DNA of 64,000 nt from Deltaproteobacteria bacterium (GCA_016219015.1 JACRCL010000012.1:149553-213552), one strand, 5' to 3'; positions 39,821-49,083 are shown, counted from the stretch's first letter. Program-made: numbers and translations. The notes: generated from the sequence alone by a model not told the origin.

Positions 39821-42258
39821 GGGCGTACATGGATTTCGCGGGTAAATTGTTCGGCGCTGACGGCTTCATGCCGCACGGGGATTGCTACCTGTGGAAACCG
39901 GGCCTGCTCTGGCTGAACGCGGTCTCGGATTTACTGATCGTGATGTCGTACTACTCCATCCCCGTGGCGCTGGTCTATTTCGTGTACACCCGCAGGGACC
40001 TGGCCTTCCGCTGGATGTTCGTCATGTTCGGTATTTTCATCCTCGCGTGCGGTACGACCCATCTGATGAGCGTTTGGACCATATGGACGCCGATTTACTG
40101 GCTTGACGGCTGCATAAAGGCCTTTACCGCCGCGTCCTCCGTAGTAACCGCCGTGTTGCTGTGGCCGCTTATCCCGAAGGCCCTGGCCATGCCGAGCCCG
40201 GAAGAGCTCCGCCATGTCAACGCGCAGCTTGAGACGCGGACGGCCGAACTCGAACGGTCCAATGCGGCATTATGCGCCGAGATCGCCGAGCGCAGGCGGG
40301 CGGAGGAGGAGATAAAGATACTTGCGAAGTTCCCTTCGGAGAACCCTAACCCGGTGCTCCGCGTCGCGGGGGATGGGACGGTGCTGTACGGGAACGGCGC
40401 GAGCGCCCTTTTGCTGGATGAATGGGGCTGCGAGACAGGGCAGCCGGTGCCGGAGGCCTTGAGGCAGACCGTCAGGGAGATATACGACTCTCAAAAAAAC
40501 AAAGTGATCGAGTTAAAGAATAAAGACCGGATATTCTCGATGGTATTCGCGCCGGTGCGGGACAGCGGCTACATTAACATTTACGGCACCGATGTCACCG
40601 AGCAGAGGCAGGCCGTGATCGAGATCAAAAAGCTTTCCACGGCGATAGAGCAGAGCAGCAACGTCGTGTTCATCACTGACGGCGACGGGGTCATCGAATA
40701 CGTAAATCCGGTTTTTGAGCAAGTCACGGGCTACGCCAGGCAGGAGGTCCTGGGCCAGACGCCCCGGATCCTTTCTTCCGGGGAGACCCCGGATACCCTT
40801 TACCAGGAGCTCTGGGGGACCATCAAAAGAGGCCAGACGTGGCGCGGCGTCCTGAAAAACAAGACTAAATCCGGCGGGCATTACTGGTGCAACACGGTCA
40901 TAAGCCCGGTCAAGGACGAGAACGGAAATATCATAAATTTTCTCGCGGTCCAGGAGGACGTCACGGAAAAAAGGGCCTCCGAGGAAAGGATCGAATTCCT
41001 GGCCTTTCACGACGAGATGACCGGCCTTCTTAACAGGTCGCGTTTCATGGAGCTTTTGGGCGAGCGGATTTCACGCGACCTGGAAGAAAGGGAACCCGGC
41101 GTTTTGCTGATGCTCGACATCGACCACTTCAAATTCATAAACGACTCGTACGGCCATGGCCTCGGCGACGATATACTGAGAAGCGTATCCATGCTGCTTA
41201 AGAGGGTCCTGCATGGCGGGGAACCCATACTGGCGCGGCTTGGCGGGGACGAGTTCGCGGTCTATTTGCCCTCAATGGATGAAAGGAAGGGGATGGACAT
41301 GGCCGAAAGGATAAGGGAACAGATAGAGGGGTTCCGTTCAGGGAACCTTCCTTTCCGTTTGTCCGTAAGCATAGGCGCGGCCCTCTATCCGGTTCACGGG
41401 GCCACCGTGAGCGAACTCTTCACCAGGGTTGACGCCGCCATGTACCGCGCCAAGGAACTTGGACGCAACAGATGCCACCTCTACTATAAGCAAGACCATA
41501 TCCTGGAAGACATGCACTCAAGGCTCAAGTGGAAGGAGCGGATACTCAAAGCCCTCGAGGACGACCGCTTCGAGGTATGGGCTCAACCCATACTGGGGCT
41601 TGAGGACCGCCGGATCAGCCGCTATGAGGCGCTGGCGCGGATGCGCGATGAGGAAGGCAACGTCCTTCTGCCCGGCGCCTTTATCGAAGTGGCCGAGAGG
41701 TTCGACATAATAGGCGCCGTTGACAGGCGGATCATTAAAAAGACGCTTGAACTCATGTCGGAGGCAGGCCGCAAGGGCAAATCTTTCACATTCAGCATAA
41801 ACCTGTCGGGAAAGGACATGATGGATGAGGACCTCATCTCCTTCATTCAACACGCGGTATCGGAGACCGGGGCCGACCCCGGCCGTATAGTCTTCGAGAT
41901 CACGGAGACGGCGGCGGTCTTCGACATCGACCGGGCCGTAAAATTCGTCAAGGCTCTGAAATCGATCGGATGCCATTTCTCCCTCGACGATTTCGGCGTG
42001 GGCTTCACGTCTTTCACCTATCTGAAGGAACTGGACGTGGACTATATAAAAATAGACGGCTCTTTCATCCGCGACCTCAATAAAAACAGGAACGATCAGC
42101 TTTTTGTCAAGGCCATAGCCGACGTGGCGAGAGGCATGGGGATAAAGAGCGTTGCCGAATTCGTGGAAAGCGATGAGACGCTTAAGCTCGTTAAAAAGCT
42201 TGGCGTCGATTATGCGCAGGGATATTATATCGGCAAGCCGGAACGCCTGATGTTCTGA
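39808..42258 (+). CDS. Ethylene-receptor-like membrane sensor with PAS, GGDEF and EAL domains
   Basis: 816 aa. Residues about 25-125 form three membrane helices closely resembling the plant ETR1/bacterial ethylene-binding domain: AVSDLLIVMSYYSIPVALVY and FGIFILACGTTHLMSVWT, with Asp41 and the copper-ligand pair Cys81 and His85. Then a coiled coil (135-170), a PAS-like domain (175-265), a PAS domain (275-385), a GGDEF domain with intact GGDEF (479-483), and an EAL domain with YEALAR (606-611), DDFG and DYIKIDG. It could both make and degrade c-di-GMP in response to a small ligand. Ethylene or a copper-bound ligand is inferred from the domain only. Confidence 0.93.
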   Translation: MDRLRAYMDFAGKLFGADGFMPHGDCYLWKPGLLWLNAVSDLLIVMSYYSIPVALVYFVYTRRDLAFRWMFVMFGIFILACGTTHLMSVWTIWTPIYWLDGCIKAFTAASSVVTAVLLWPLIPKALAMPSPEELRHVNAQLETRTAELERSNAALCAEIAERRRAEEEIKILAKFPSENPNPVLRVAGDGTVLYGNGASALLLDEWGCETGQPVPEALRQTVREIYDSQKNKVIELKNKDRIFSMVFAPVRDSGYINIYGTDVTEQRQAVIEIKKLSTAIEQSSNVVFITDGDGVIEYVNPVFEQVTGYARQEVLGQTPRILSSGETPDTLYQELWGTIKRGQTWRGVLKNKTKSGGHYWCNTVISPVKDENGNIINFLAVQEDVTEKRASEERIEFLAFHDEMTGLLNRSRFMELLGERISRDLEEREPGVLLMLDIDHFKFINDSYGHGLGDDILRSVSMLLKRVLHGGEPILARLGGDEFAVYLPSMDERKGMDMAERIREQIEGFRSGNLPFRLSVSIGAALYPVHGATVSELFTRVDAAMYRAKELGRNRCHLYYKQDHILEDMHSRLKWKERILKALEDDRFEVWAQPILGLEDRRISRYEALARMRDEEGNVLLPGAFIEVAERFDIIGAVDRRIIKKTLELMSEAGRKGKSFTFSINLSGKDMMDEDLISFIQHAVSETGADPGRIVFEITETAAVFDIDRAVKFVKALKSIGCHFSLDDFGVGFTSFTYLKELDVDYIKIDGSFIRDLNKNRNDQLFVKAIADVARGMGIKSVAEFVESDETLKLVKKLGVDYAQGYYIGKPERLMF

Positions 42259-42290
42259 TAATCCCCGGCCCGGGGAGCCGCGAGACCTGA

Positions 42291-43511
42291 TTACCTTACA
42301 TTTACCCTCTTTACCCCTTCCGGTCTCCACGCAGGGGAGATAACCCCCGGCCCGGGGTCGTCGTCCTCAAACAGGGCCGCCCATGTAAGCGTAAAGTCCC
42401 CGAAGTGCCTGTTCACGAGGTCGACCGCGTTTACAAGGCGCTCCCTCTTCCGCTCCCCCTCGAACAACGGAAGCTGGCGGCATCCCCCCGCGATATCCGA
42501 GATCGTCACGCCCACAAGCCTCACGGCCGAGCGGAGCCTTATAGAGCCGAGGATATCCGTCGCGAGCGAATATATTACGCGCGTGTCGTTCGTCGGCTGC
42601 TCCAGCCCCTTCTGCCTCGTGAACGTGAAAAAATCGCCGTACCTTATCGTGAGGCTCACCTTCCGGCCTTTAAGGCCGTGCGCCCTCGACCTTGCCCCGA
42701 CCATCTCCGAAAGCTTCAGCAGATACCTCTTTAAGACTTCCTTATCGGCGATGTCTTTGGGCAGGGTCGTCGAATGGCCCACGCTTTTGGCCGCCTCTTC
42801 CTCACCTATCGGCACTATGGGGCTATCGTATATACCCTGCCCCATGAGCTTGAGCCTCTCGCCGATTATCCCGAAACGTTCCCTCAACACGCTCGCCGGG
42901 AAGGCCGCGAGCTGGCCGCAGGTCCTGACGTTGAGCCCGGAGAGGTGCTCTGTCAGGCGCGGTCCTATGCCCCATAGCTCGCCTACGGGCAGGTCATTTA
43001 ACAGCTTGCTTACATCCTCTTCTCTTATTATCACCAGCCCGTCGGGCTTTTTCATGTCCGAGGCGAGCTTGGCGAGGAGCTTGTTCGGCGCTATGCCTAT
43101 CGAGCACGTAAGGCCGGTATCCTCCCTTATCCTTTCCTTTATCCTGCGGGCCACCTCTTCAGGAGGGCCGAAGAGAAGGTCCGTGCCCGTAATGTCCACG
43201 AAGGCCTCGTCTATGGAGTAGGCCTCGACCTTCGGGGAGAAGTCCTTGAGTATGTTAAGGACCCTTACGGAGGTGTCGATGTATTTCCGGTTGTCGCCGA
43301 TTACGAATATGAGGGAGGGGCACTTTTTCTTAGCCTCCCATTTGTTCATCCCGGTCTTTACGCCGAATTTCCGGGCCTCGTACGAGGCTGTCGTGACCAC
43401 GGTCCTCTTCGAGGAGCCGATTACGGCTATGGGCTTGCCCCTCAAGGCCGGGTTGCACCTCTGCTCCACGGAGGCGAAAAAGGCGTTCATGTCCATGTGC
43501 AGCACTATCAT
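42291..43511 (-). CDS. dinB: DNA polymerase IV (Y family)
   Basis: 406-aa translesion polymerase. Palm motifs HMDMNAFFASVEQRCNP and YSIDEAFVDITG provide the catalytic acidic residues; SIGIAPNKLLAKLASDMKKP follows, with a little-finger domain at the C-terminus. The start at 43511 gives a 4-nt ATGA overlap with the small gene upstream, so the listed longer start (43535) is less likely. Third gene of the lexA unit, consistent with SOS induction. Confidence 0.95.
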   Translation of the reverse strand: MIVLHMDMNAFFASVEQRCNPALRGKPIAVIGSSKRTVVTTASYEARKFGVKTGMNKWEAKKKCPSLIFVIGDNRKYIDTSVRVLNILKDFSPKVEAYSIDEAFVDITGTDLLFGPPEEVARRIKERIREDTGLTCSIGIAPNKLLAKLASDMKKPDGLVIIREEDVSKLLNDLPVGELWGIGPRLTEHLSGLNVRTCGQLAAFPASVLRERFGIIGERLKLMGQGIYDSPIVPIGEEEAAKSVGHSTTLPKDIADKEVLKRYLLKLSEMVGARSRAHGLKGRKVSLTIRYGDFFTFTRQKGLEQPTNDTRVIYSLATDILGSIRLRSAVRLVGVTISDIAGGCRQLPLFEGERKRERLVNAVDLVNRHFGDFTLTWAALFEDDDPGPGVISPAWRPEGVKRVNVR

Positions 43512-43747
43512 GCCTGGACGCCCTCCAGAGACCACTTGAGGGCGGACGAGTCATAGGTGATCTCGTACAGGGCCGCACCGTCGCTCACGGAAAAATGCAT
43601 TATGCGGCTGTCGCCCTCTTTCGACGTCCACGCGTAGGTTATCTCCTTTACGGGGTAGACCCTCCCCTTCCACTTGAACTTCACGGGCTTGACGCCGTTG
43701 TCGAAGACCGCTATTACCTTGATAGGTTCCTTTAACACTGTTGACAT
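43508..43747 (-). CDS. Small conserved protein of the lexA-dinB unit (DUF6504-like)
   Basis: 79 aa. The core FKWKGRVYPVKEITYAWTS and HFSVSDGAALYEITYD resembles the small family found with ImuB/DinB genes (F-x-W-x-G-R-x-Y pattern). No catalytic motif is visible. Located between lexA and dinB, overlapping dinB by 4 nt, so probably an accessory factor of the polymerase or its regulation (inference). Confidence 0.75.
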   Translation of the reverse strand: MSTVLKEPIKVIAVFDNGVKPVKFKWKGRVYPVKEITYAWTSKEGDSRIMHFSVSDGAALYEITYDSSALKWSLEGVQA

Positions 43748-43828
43748 AACTGCCTTGAAATGAAGGTTATTTACGCGGCCGTGGTAATCGTATCGCTAAA
43801 AAGGCGGGGAAAGAACGCAGCCTGCCGG

Positions 43829-44446
43829 TTACTTCTCGACCTTCTTTATTATGGATATCACCTTGCCTATTATGGAGAGCTCCTTGCCGCCCTCCTTCAC
43901 GTGGATCGCCTCCATCCAAGGGTTCTCGGGCCTCAGTATCACCATGCCGTCTTTTTTAAAGAACCTCTTTACCGTCGCCTCATTCTCGACCATGGCTACC
44001 ACGATGTCGCCGTCCACCGCGTCGGCCTGCGGCCTCACGAGCACGTAGTCCCCGTCGTCTATCCCGGCGCCGAGCATGCTGTCGCCGACTATCTTGAGGA
44101 GAAACCCTTCCCTGCACCTGAAAAAATCCGGGTCAAGGGCCACATGGCCTGATATGTCCTCCACGGCAAGGTGCGGCACCCCTGCCCTCACCCTGCCTGC
44201 TACCGGTATCAAGACCGCGCCTTTGGCGGACTCGCCGAGCACCTCTATGGCCCTCGAGATATGGGCCGACCTCTTTATGAAGCCCTTCTTTTCGAGGGCG
44301 TCGAGGTGCTTCCTTGCGTTATTAGGGCCTTTTATATTGAACCGGGCGCAGATATCCCGCAGGGACGGCGGATACCCGCTCGCCTCTATGAATTCTTTAA
44401 GATATTCGAGTATTTCCTTTTGTCTTGATGTAAGCCCTTTGTTCAT
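43829..44446 (-). CDS. lexA: LexA repressor of the SOS response
   Basis: 205 aa. N-terminal winged HTH (LTSRQKEILEYLKEFIEASG, PPSLRDICARFNIKG), Ala-Gly self-cleavage site in PVAGRVRAG (about 82-90), catalytic Ser in VGDSMLGAGI and Lys in ATVKRFF. RecA-stimulated autocleavage relieves repression. Two matching palindromes lie directly upstream (44457-44488), indicating autoregulation. Confidence 0.97.
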   Translation of the reverse strand: MNKGLTSRQKEILEYLKEFIEASGYPPSLRDICARFNIKGPNNARKHLDALEKKGFIKRSAHISRAIEVLGESAKGAVLIPVAGRVRAGVPHLAVEDISGHVALDPDFFRCREGFLLKIVGDSMLGAGIDDGDYVLVRPQADAVDGDIVVAMVENEATVKRFFKKDGMVILRPENPWMEAIHVKEGGKELSIIGKVISIIKKVEK

Positions 44447-44456
44447 AATAATTAGG

Positions 44457-44488
44457 GTAACGTTTGTTATCCAAGTAACATTTGTTAC
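44457..44488 (-). promoter_or_regulatory. Tandem LexA boxes
   Basis: Two inverted repeats, GTAAC-GTTT-GTTAT (44457-44470) and GTAAC-ATTT-GTTAC (44475-44488), with centres 18 bp apart, i.e. on nearly the same helix face. A TATTAT/TATAGG-type -10 for lexA overlaps the distal edge. The motif GTAAC-N4-GTTAC differs from the gamma-proteobacterial CTGT-N8-ACAG box. Confidence 0.8.
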
Positions 44489-44610
44489 CCTATAATAGCC
44501 CGGCTGGCCCGGGAAGTCAAGCGTGTTAAATTAACCACAAATTCCGCCGATATATAGTGAACGCGTAAGTATGCGACAATACTAAAACTTATTTAATAAG
44601 GAGGAAGACG

Positions 44611-45033
44611 ATGGCGCTTACATGGTACAAGTCGCTGGAAACAGGGGTGGAGTGGCAGGATAAACAGCACAAGGAGCTATTCAACAGGGTAAACAGGCTC
44701 CTTTGCGCGATGGTCGAAAAGAAGGGGAACGAAGAGATCGCGGATCTCCTTAATTTCCTCGATAACTATGTGGTCGTGCATTTCGATGCGGAGAACCAGG
44801 CGATGAATAAATTGCAGTTCAAGGACAGGGCCTCACATATCGCCGAGCACGCGGACTTCAAGTCAAAGCTCGCCGATATCAAAAAAGCGGTCGAAAAGGG
44901 GCTGGATTCAGCGCTCGTGATCCGCATCCAGAAGCAGGTTACCGATTGGCTCATGGAGCACATAGGCAAGGTCGATAAGGTGCTCGGGAAGTTCATAACA
45001 GAGAGCAGCCAGGCGGCGGCAAAAATAGCGTAA
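44611..45033 (+). CDS. Bacteriohemerythrin
   Basis: 140-aa single-domain hemerythrin. The diiron ligands are in DKQHKELFN, VHFDAENQAM, HIAEHADF and MEHIGKVD. It binds O2 reversibly, for storage, transport or sensing in microaerobic cells. AAGGAGG 7-8 nt before the ATG; apparently monocistronic. Confidence 0.95.
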   Translation: MALTWYKSLETGVEWQDKQHKELFNRVNRLLCAMVEKKGNEEIADLLNFLDNYVVVHFDAENQAMNKLQFKDRASHIAEHADFKSKLADIKKAVEKGLDSALVIRIQKQVTDWLMEHIGKVDKVLGKFITESSQAAAKIA

Positions 45034-45037
45034 CCCG

Positions 45038-45156
45038 TTGAATCTCCCCGCAGCAAGCTGCGGGGAATCTTCGACACATAAGGAAGATTTCGATTTCGAT
45101 TCGCTCGCTAAACCCCGCAGCAAGCTGCGGGGAATGCGCTCGCTATGCGTGTTCAT
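45038..45156 (+). repeat. Repeat B copy 4
   Basis: TTGAATCTCCCCGCAGCAAG ... CGCTCGCTATGCGTGTTCA with both palindromes perfect, four nt after the hemerythrin stop. Confidence 0.95.
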
Positions 45157-45241
45157 GAGCTATCATCCGTAACTGCTTGTCGTTCCTATGTTTTAAGCGT
45201 GCCCCGGCCCGCCGTGGGCAACGGGGCTGAAAACAAAAAAA

Positions 45242-45266
45242 GGGGCCCTAACACAGGCCCCTTTTT
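45242..45266 (-). terminator. Bidirectional terminator between hemerythrin and tetraheme cytochrome
   Basis: GGGGCC (45242-45247) and GGCCCC (45256-45261), flanked by A-run and T-run, so it serves both converging genes. Confidence 0.85.
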
Positions 45267-45285
45267 CTATTATGTCCAGCAAATC

Positions 45286-46248
45286 TTACTTCGCGTGGCA
45301 GGTCCTGCAGACCCCTGAGCCTGTATTGCCCCCTACCCTCCTTAAGAACAGGCCGCCGTCACTGTAAGAGTTGGGTGTTGCTTCAAGCTCGTTCCAGGAC
45401 TGGTTGAAGAAGTGCGGGTCATGGCAGGATGAGCACTCTACCCTGTTATTTCCCGGCCCCCTCAGCAGGTCAGCTATGGTCGCGTCAGGGTTTATGAACC
45501 CTTTTACGGCCCAGAGGTTCTTTTGAAGGTTCGCGACTCCGCTCGTCATATCGAAAGTCGTCGAGCTCACGGCAAGATTGGATGTGAGGTCAATGGTGCT
45601 TATCGTTGTATTTGAGGCCCTGAGAGAGGCCCTTGAGCCGGTGTAGTCCGTTGCGCTCGCGGCTCCGTTATACACGACGGATACGGGGTGGTCGTTTGAA
45701 AGGTTCAACCCGATATTGAGCCTCCCATCGACGGCCCCGATAGTGATGCTGGCACCGAGGTTTGTGCCTTCCTCAACGAAACTCCAGCCCTGGGCAGCGC
45801 CTGAGGAGTTGATGCCGCCTTTCCCGGGGGCGTTCACGATGTTGTCAAGCGCCGTTACGCCGTCATGGCAGCTTAAGCAGGCTAACGAGGTTGAGCCGAT
45901 ATCGGCATCGGCTATGGCCGTCCCCCCGATGGTAGTGCCGTAGGCCGTAAAGCTCGTGGGGGCCGAAGTGCCCCTGTTCCACATGGGCTTTAGATTGTTC
46001 GGCGTATTGGTGAAGTGCGGCGTATGACAAAATACGCAAATCTCCGTGGTTGAGCTTGTGCCGAGGTGTTTGGAGAGGCTGCCGAGGTTGTGCCTTGAGG
46101 CCACTATGCCGTTGGCGGGCGCGCCCGGCACATAGGATACGTTGATGCCTTTTAGCGGGTCACCGGGGCCTGCGAGAACCACAGAACCCGTAGAGAGCCC
46201 GAGGAAAACGGAAGTTGCGACGGCGGCCGTGAGCAAGAGTCTTTTCAT
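45286..46248 (-). CDS. Periplasmic tetraheme c-type cytochrome
   Basis: 320 aa with signal peptide (LLLTAAVATSVFLGLSTGSV) and four CxxCH motifs: CVFCH (about residue 72), CLSCH, CSSCH and CRTCH near the C-terminus. SNDHPVSVVY is the HPxxVxY segment that often carries a distal heme ligand. The long low-complexity middle (Ser/Thr/Asn-rich) separates hemes 2 and 3. Similar to Geobacter-type secreted cytochromes; role in respiration inferred. AAAAGGAG precedes the ATG. Confidence 0.92.
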   Translation of the reverse strand: MKRLLLTAAVATSVFLGLSTGSVVLAGPGDPLKGINVSYVPGAPANGIVASRHNLGSLSKHLGTSSTTEICVFCHTPHFTNTPNNLKPMWNRGTSAPTSFTAYGTTIGGTAIADADIGSTSLACLSCHDGVTALDNIVNAPGKGGINSSGAAQGWSFVEEGTNLGASITIGAVDGRLNIGLNLSNDHPVSVVYNGAASATDYTGSRASLRASNTTISTIDLTSNLAVSSTTFDMTSGVANLQKNLWAVKGFINPDATIADLLRGPGNNRVECSSCHDPHFFNQSWNELEATPNSYSDGGLFLRRVGGNTGSGVCRTCHAK

Positions 46249-46400
46249 GGAATTTCTCCTTTTATATTTTTAATTGTATTTAAAAACGATTGCCTTCCGA
46301 ATAAAGTCACTTATATGCGCGGCATTTACTGGAGCAGAGCCGTTTAAAAAAAGACCTTCAAACTGCCTGTCATAGGCGGTACGCGGCATCCATAGCCTGC

Positions 46401-46519
46401 AAGCCTGAAACCCGGCACGATTTTCAGGCTTAAAAAAAAATGCCGCAATCGACTCTCGCAGCCGATGCGGCGCCATAACCGAAGGCCTGAAGTACCCTCC
46501 GTGAGTTTCAGGCCTGAAA
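46401..46519. other. Hairpin-rich noncoding stretch upstream of the tetraheme cytochrome
   Basis: The gap 46249-46715 has no convincing gene. It holds three hairpins: AAGCCTGAAA...TTTCAGGCTT (46401-46431), TGCCGCA...TGCGGC (46441-46471) and GGCCTGAA...TTTCAGGCC (46484-46514). The last right arm is part of the palindrome TTTCAGGCCTGAAA. Two share the GCCTGAAA motif, suggesting repeated binding sites or a small repeat. Confidence 0.5.
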
Positions 46520-46715
46520 AAATTTAGGACATAATTACCACATATATTGGAATAATGCCAAAAAATAAGCGGGGGATCGGCATATTTCTTCTATCGCGGC
46601 CCACACTCTGAATGAATAGACCGCCCGAAAATGCTCCGCCGCGCTCTCAATGGGCGGGAGATAGGCAAAGCCAAGCCTCATGGAGATGACCGGAACGAAA
46701 TATACCCGGCGCTCT

Positions 46716-47513
46716 TTATTCGGCCTTGCGCTCTTGAGAAGGATTTAAAGACGGCTCAGGGGCCGGGGAAATTACGGAAGCGTCTATCGGTGAGGCCGCG
46801 TCAATGTCGGCCTTTATCTCCTCGAACTCGGGGACCACGATCCCCCTCCTGACCATGATATCGTAGATGACGTTGGCGCGGTTGTTAACGTAACGCTGGT
46901 CGCCGGAGGCGTCGAGCCTCCGGGGGTTCGGGAGCACCGCCGCGAGGCGGGCGGCCTCCATGGGCGTAAGGTCGGCGGCAGGTTTTCCGAAGTGATGGCG
47001 GGCCGCGGCCTCGATGCCGAAGACCCCGTCGCCCCACTCGGCGACATTGAGGTAGAGCTCGAGTATCCGCCTCTTGGAGAGCGCGCGCTCCAGCCTCCAT
47101 GTGATGACGGCCTCCCGCAATTTCCTCAAGAAGGACTTCCTCGGGCTCAAGTAAAGGTTCTTGGCGAGCTGCTGGCTTATCGTCGAGCCGCCGGACTTGA
47201 ACTTGCCCGCCTTCAAGTCCTTCTCCATCGCCTTCTGCATGGCCTCGAAGTCGAAGCCCTCGTGAGTCCAGAACTTGTCGTCCTCGGCTATGATGACGGC
47301 CTTGGCCATGTACGGCGAGACCGACGAGAACGGGACCCAGATGTGATTTACCGTCCTCTTCCTGCCCTTCGCCTTCCACTCGGCCTCCCGGAACTCCATG
47401 AGCGCCGTCTTCTTCGGGTTCTCTTTCTTGAGCCTTGCTACATCCGGGACAAAGGCGAGGTAGAGGATGGAAAGGGCCAATACGAATATAAGGAGGTAGA
47501 CTATCTTCTTCAT
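46716..47513 (-). CDS. mtgA: Monofunctional peptidoglycan transglycosylase
   Basis: 265-aa GT51 enzyme. N-terminal membrane anchor (VYLLIFVLALSILYLAF), catalytic EDDKFWTHEGFD, GGSTISQQLAKNLYLSPRKS and RILELYLNVAEWGDGVFGIE. It polymerises lipid II in the periplasm. Lacks a transpeptidase domain, as expected of MtgA. The Pro/Ser-rich C-terminus is species-specific. Confidence 0.95.
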   Translation of the reverse strand: MKKIVYLLIFVLALSILYLAFVPDVARLKKENPKKTALMEFREAEWKAKGRKRTVNHIWVPFSSVSPYMAKAVIIAEDDKFWTHEGFDFEAMQKAMEKDLKAGKFKSGGSTISQQLAKNLYLSPRKSFLRKLREAVITWRLERALSKRRILELYLNVAEWGDGVFGIEAAARHHFGKPAADLTPMEAARLAAVLPNPRRLDASGDQRYVNNRANVIYDIMVRRGIVVPEFEEIKADIDAASPIDASVISPAPEPSLNPSQERKAE

Positions 47514-47594
47514 TATCCCGTCAACTAAAAAAGGCCCGTATAAATCCGGGCCTTATCATAACATTATTCGGCTTATCGCGGCAATAACTGCGCC

Positions 47595-48815
47595 TTACAG
47601 GTCGCAGACCTGCTCGGGCCTGCCGAAAAACTCCTCTATCAGCACCTTGCAGTCCTCCACAAGGAGCCCTGTCTCGCCCGCCTCGCGCTCGCAGAACTTA
47701 GCGCTCCCCCTCTCGCCCTTCTTTGCGCTCTTCGTGCATAGCACGAAAGGAACGGGGTCGGGGGTGTGCGTCTTAAGGGATACGGGCGTGGGGTGATCGG
47801 GCAATACGAGCACCCTGTATTCGTTGAACTTCTCAATGCCCTTCAAAACCCTGCCGACTATTTCCCTGTCGAAGTCCTCTATGGCCTTCAGTTTGTCCTT
47901 CAGGTTTCCGTTATGCCCCGCCTCGTCAGGCGCCTCGACGTGGACGCAGACGAAGTCCTTTTCCTCGAGGGCCTTCAAGGCGTACTCGGCCTTGCCTTTG
48001 TAGTTAGTGTCGATATACCCGGTTGCGCCGGGGACGTTCAATACCTCGAGCCCCGCGTAGATGCCTATGCCCTTCATGAGGTCCACGGCCGAGATTATAG
48101 CGCCATCGAGGCCGAACCTCTCTTTCAGGGTCGGCATCCTCGGGGCCTTGCCCTGCCCCCAGAGCCATATGGAAGTAGCAGGCTTTTTCCCGGCGGATAT
48201 CCTCTTCCCGTTGACGGAGTTATCCTTGAGTATCTCCTGAGAGCGCTCCATGAGCCCTATCAGCTTCTCCGCGCCCGCGCCCTTCGGCAGGTAATCGTCT
48301 ATCTTCTTGTCAGAGATATCGTGCGGCGGGGTTGTTTTGAGATTCCCGCCGCCTTTTATGACCATCAGGTGCCTGTAGCTTGTGCCGGGGTAGAACCTCA
48401 CGCCAGTGCTTGAGAGCTTTTTGTCCAGCTCAAGGACTATCTCCCGCGCCTCGTCTGTCGTGATATGTCCGGCGCTGTAGTCGTCCATTATGGTCGCGCC
48501 GTCCTTCTTCGCGAGCGTTACGAGGTTGCACCTGTATGCCATATCGTCCGGGGCGAGCTTGACGCCTATGGAGGCGGCCTCAAGCGGGGCCCTGCCGGTG
48601 TAATACTTCTTGGGGTCGTAGCCGAGCACGCTCAGGTTGGCGACGTCGCTGCCCGGCGGAAAGCCCGGAGGCACCGTCTGGAAAAGCCCGAACCTGCCTG
48701 TGCCCGCGAGGGAATCGAGGTTGGGGGTTGCTGCGAACTCGAGCGGGGTCTTGTTGTCGAGGGAGTCTATAGCGTAGTCGGCCATGCCGTCGCCGATGAG
48801 GATGATGTATTTCAT
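47595..48815 (-). CDS. ApgM-type phosphoglycerate mutase-like protein, proposed homoserine kinase
   Basis: 406-aa alkaline-phosphatase-superfamily enzyme with KYIILIGDGMADYAIDSLDN, PGSDVANLSVLGYDP (nucleophile Ser), VHVEAPDEAGHNGN and VLPDHPTPVSLKTH as metal sites. It belongs to the archaeal-type cofactor-independent phosphoglycerate mutases. One subgroup, found beside thrC and hom in genomes lacking thrB, has been proposed as homoserine kinase. Here it lies just downstream of hom-thrC, which favours the homoserine kinase reading (established proposal plus context). Confidence 0.85.
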   Translation of the reverse strand: MKYIILIGDGMADYAIDSLDNKTPLEFAATPNLDSLAGTGRFGLFQTVPPGFPPGSDVANLSVLGYDPKKYYTGRAPLEAASIGVKLAPDDMAYRCNLVTLAKKDGATIMDDYSAGHITTDEAREIVLELDKKLSSTGVRFYPGTSYRHLMVIKGGGNLKTTPPHDISDKKIDDYLPKGAGAEKLIGLMERSQEILKDNSVNGKRISAGKKPATSIWLWGQGKAPRMPTLKERFGLDGAIISAVDLMKGIGIYAGLEVLNVPGATGYIDTNYKGKAEYALKALEEKDFVCVHVEAPDEAGHNGNLKDKLKAIEDFDREIVGRVLKGIEKFNEYRVLVLPDHPTPVSLKTHTPDPVPFVLCTKSAKKGERGSAKFCEREAGETGLLVEDCKVLIEEFFGRPEQVCDL

Positions 48816-48858
48816 ATTCTATTCCCTTTAGCAGGTTGCTGAAAAAGTCCGAGAAGCC

Positions 48859-48972
48859 GTCATTCTGAGACGCCGGAGGCGGCGAAGAATCATGTACTTG
48901 TTGATTCCATCATCTCCGGGATTCTTCCCCTTCACTTCGCTCAGGGCTTCGGCTCACACGCTCAGAATGACA
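48859..48972. repeat. Repeat C copy, preceded by a repeat A fragment
   Basis: GTCATTCTGAGACGCCGGAG ... CTCACACGCTCAGAATGAC. Immediately before it (48831-48850) is AGCAGGTTGCTGAAAAAGTC, the left end of repeat A only. Confidence 0.85.
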
Positions 48973-49083
48973 TCATATTAAGCGTAGATCAACTTTCTTG
49001 AATTATCCTATGGGTTACGCCTTTTGTCAAAAACGCTCCGCCGCTCCCCCTCCGGGGCCTGAAAACGGGCGGGGCAACGGGTT

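Noticed and set aside
46270..46476. 68-codon frame upstream of the tetraheme cytochrome
   Set aside because: It overlaps hairpin structures, has no ribosome-binding site and no recognisable motif.
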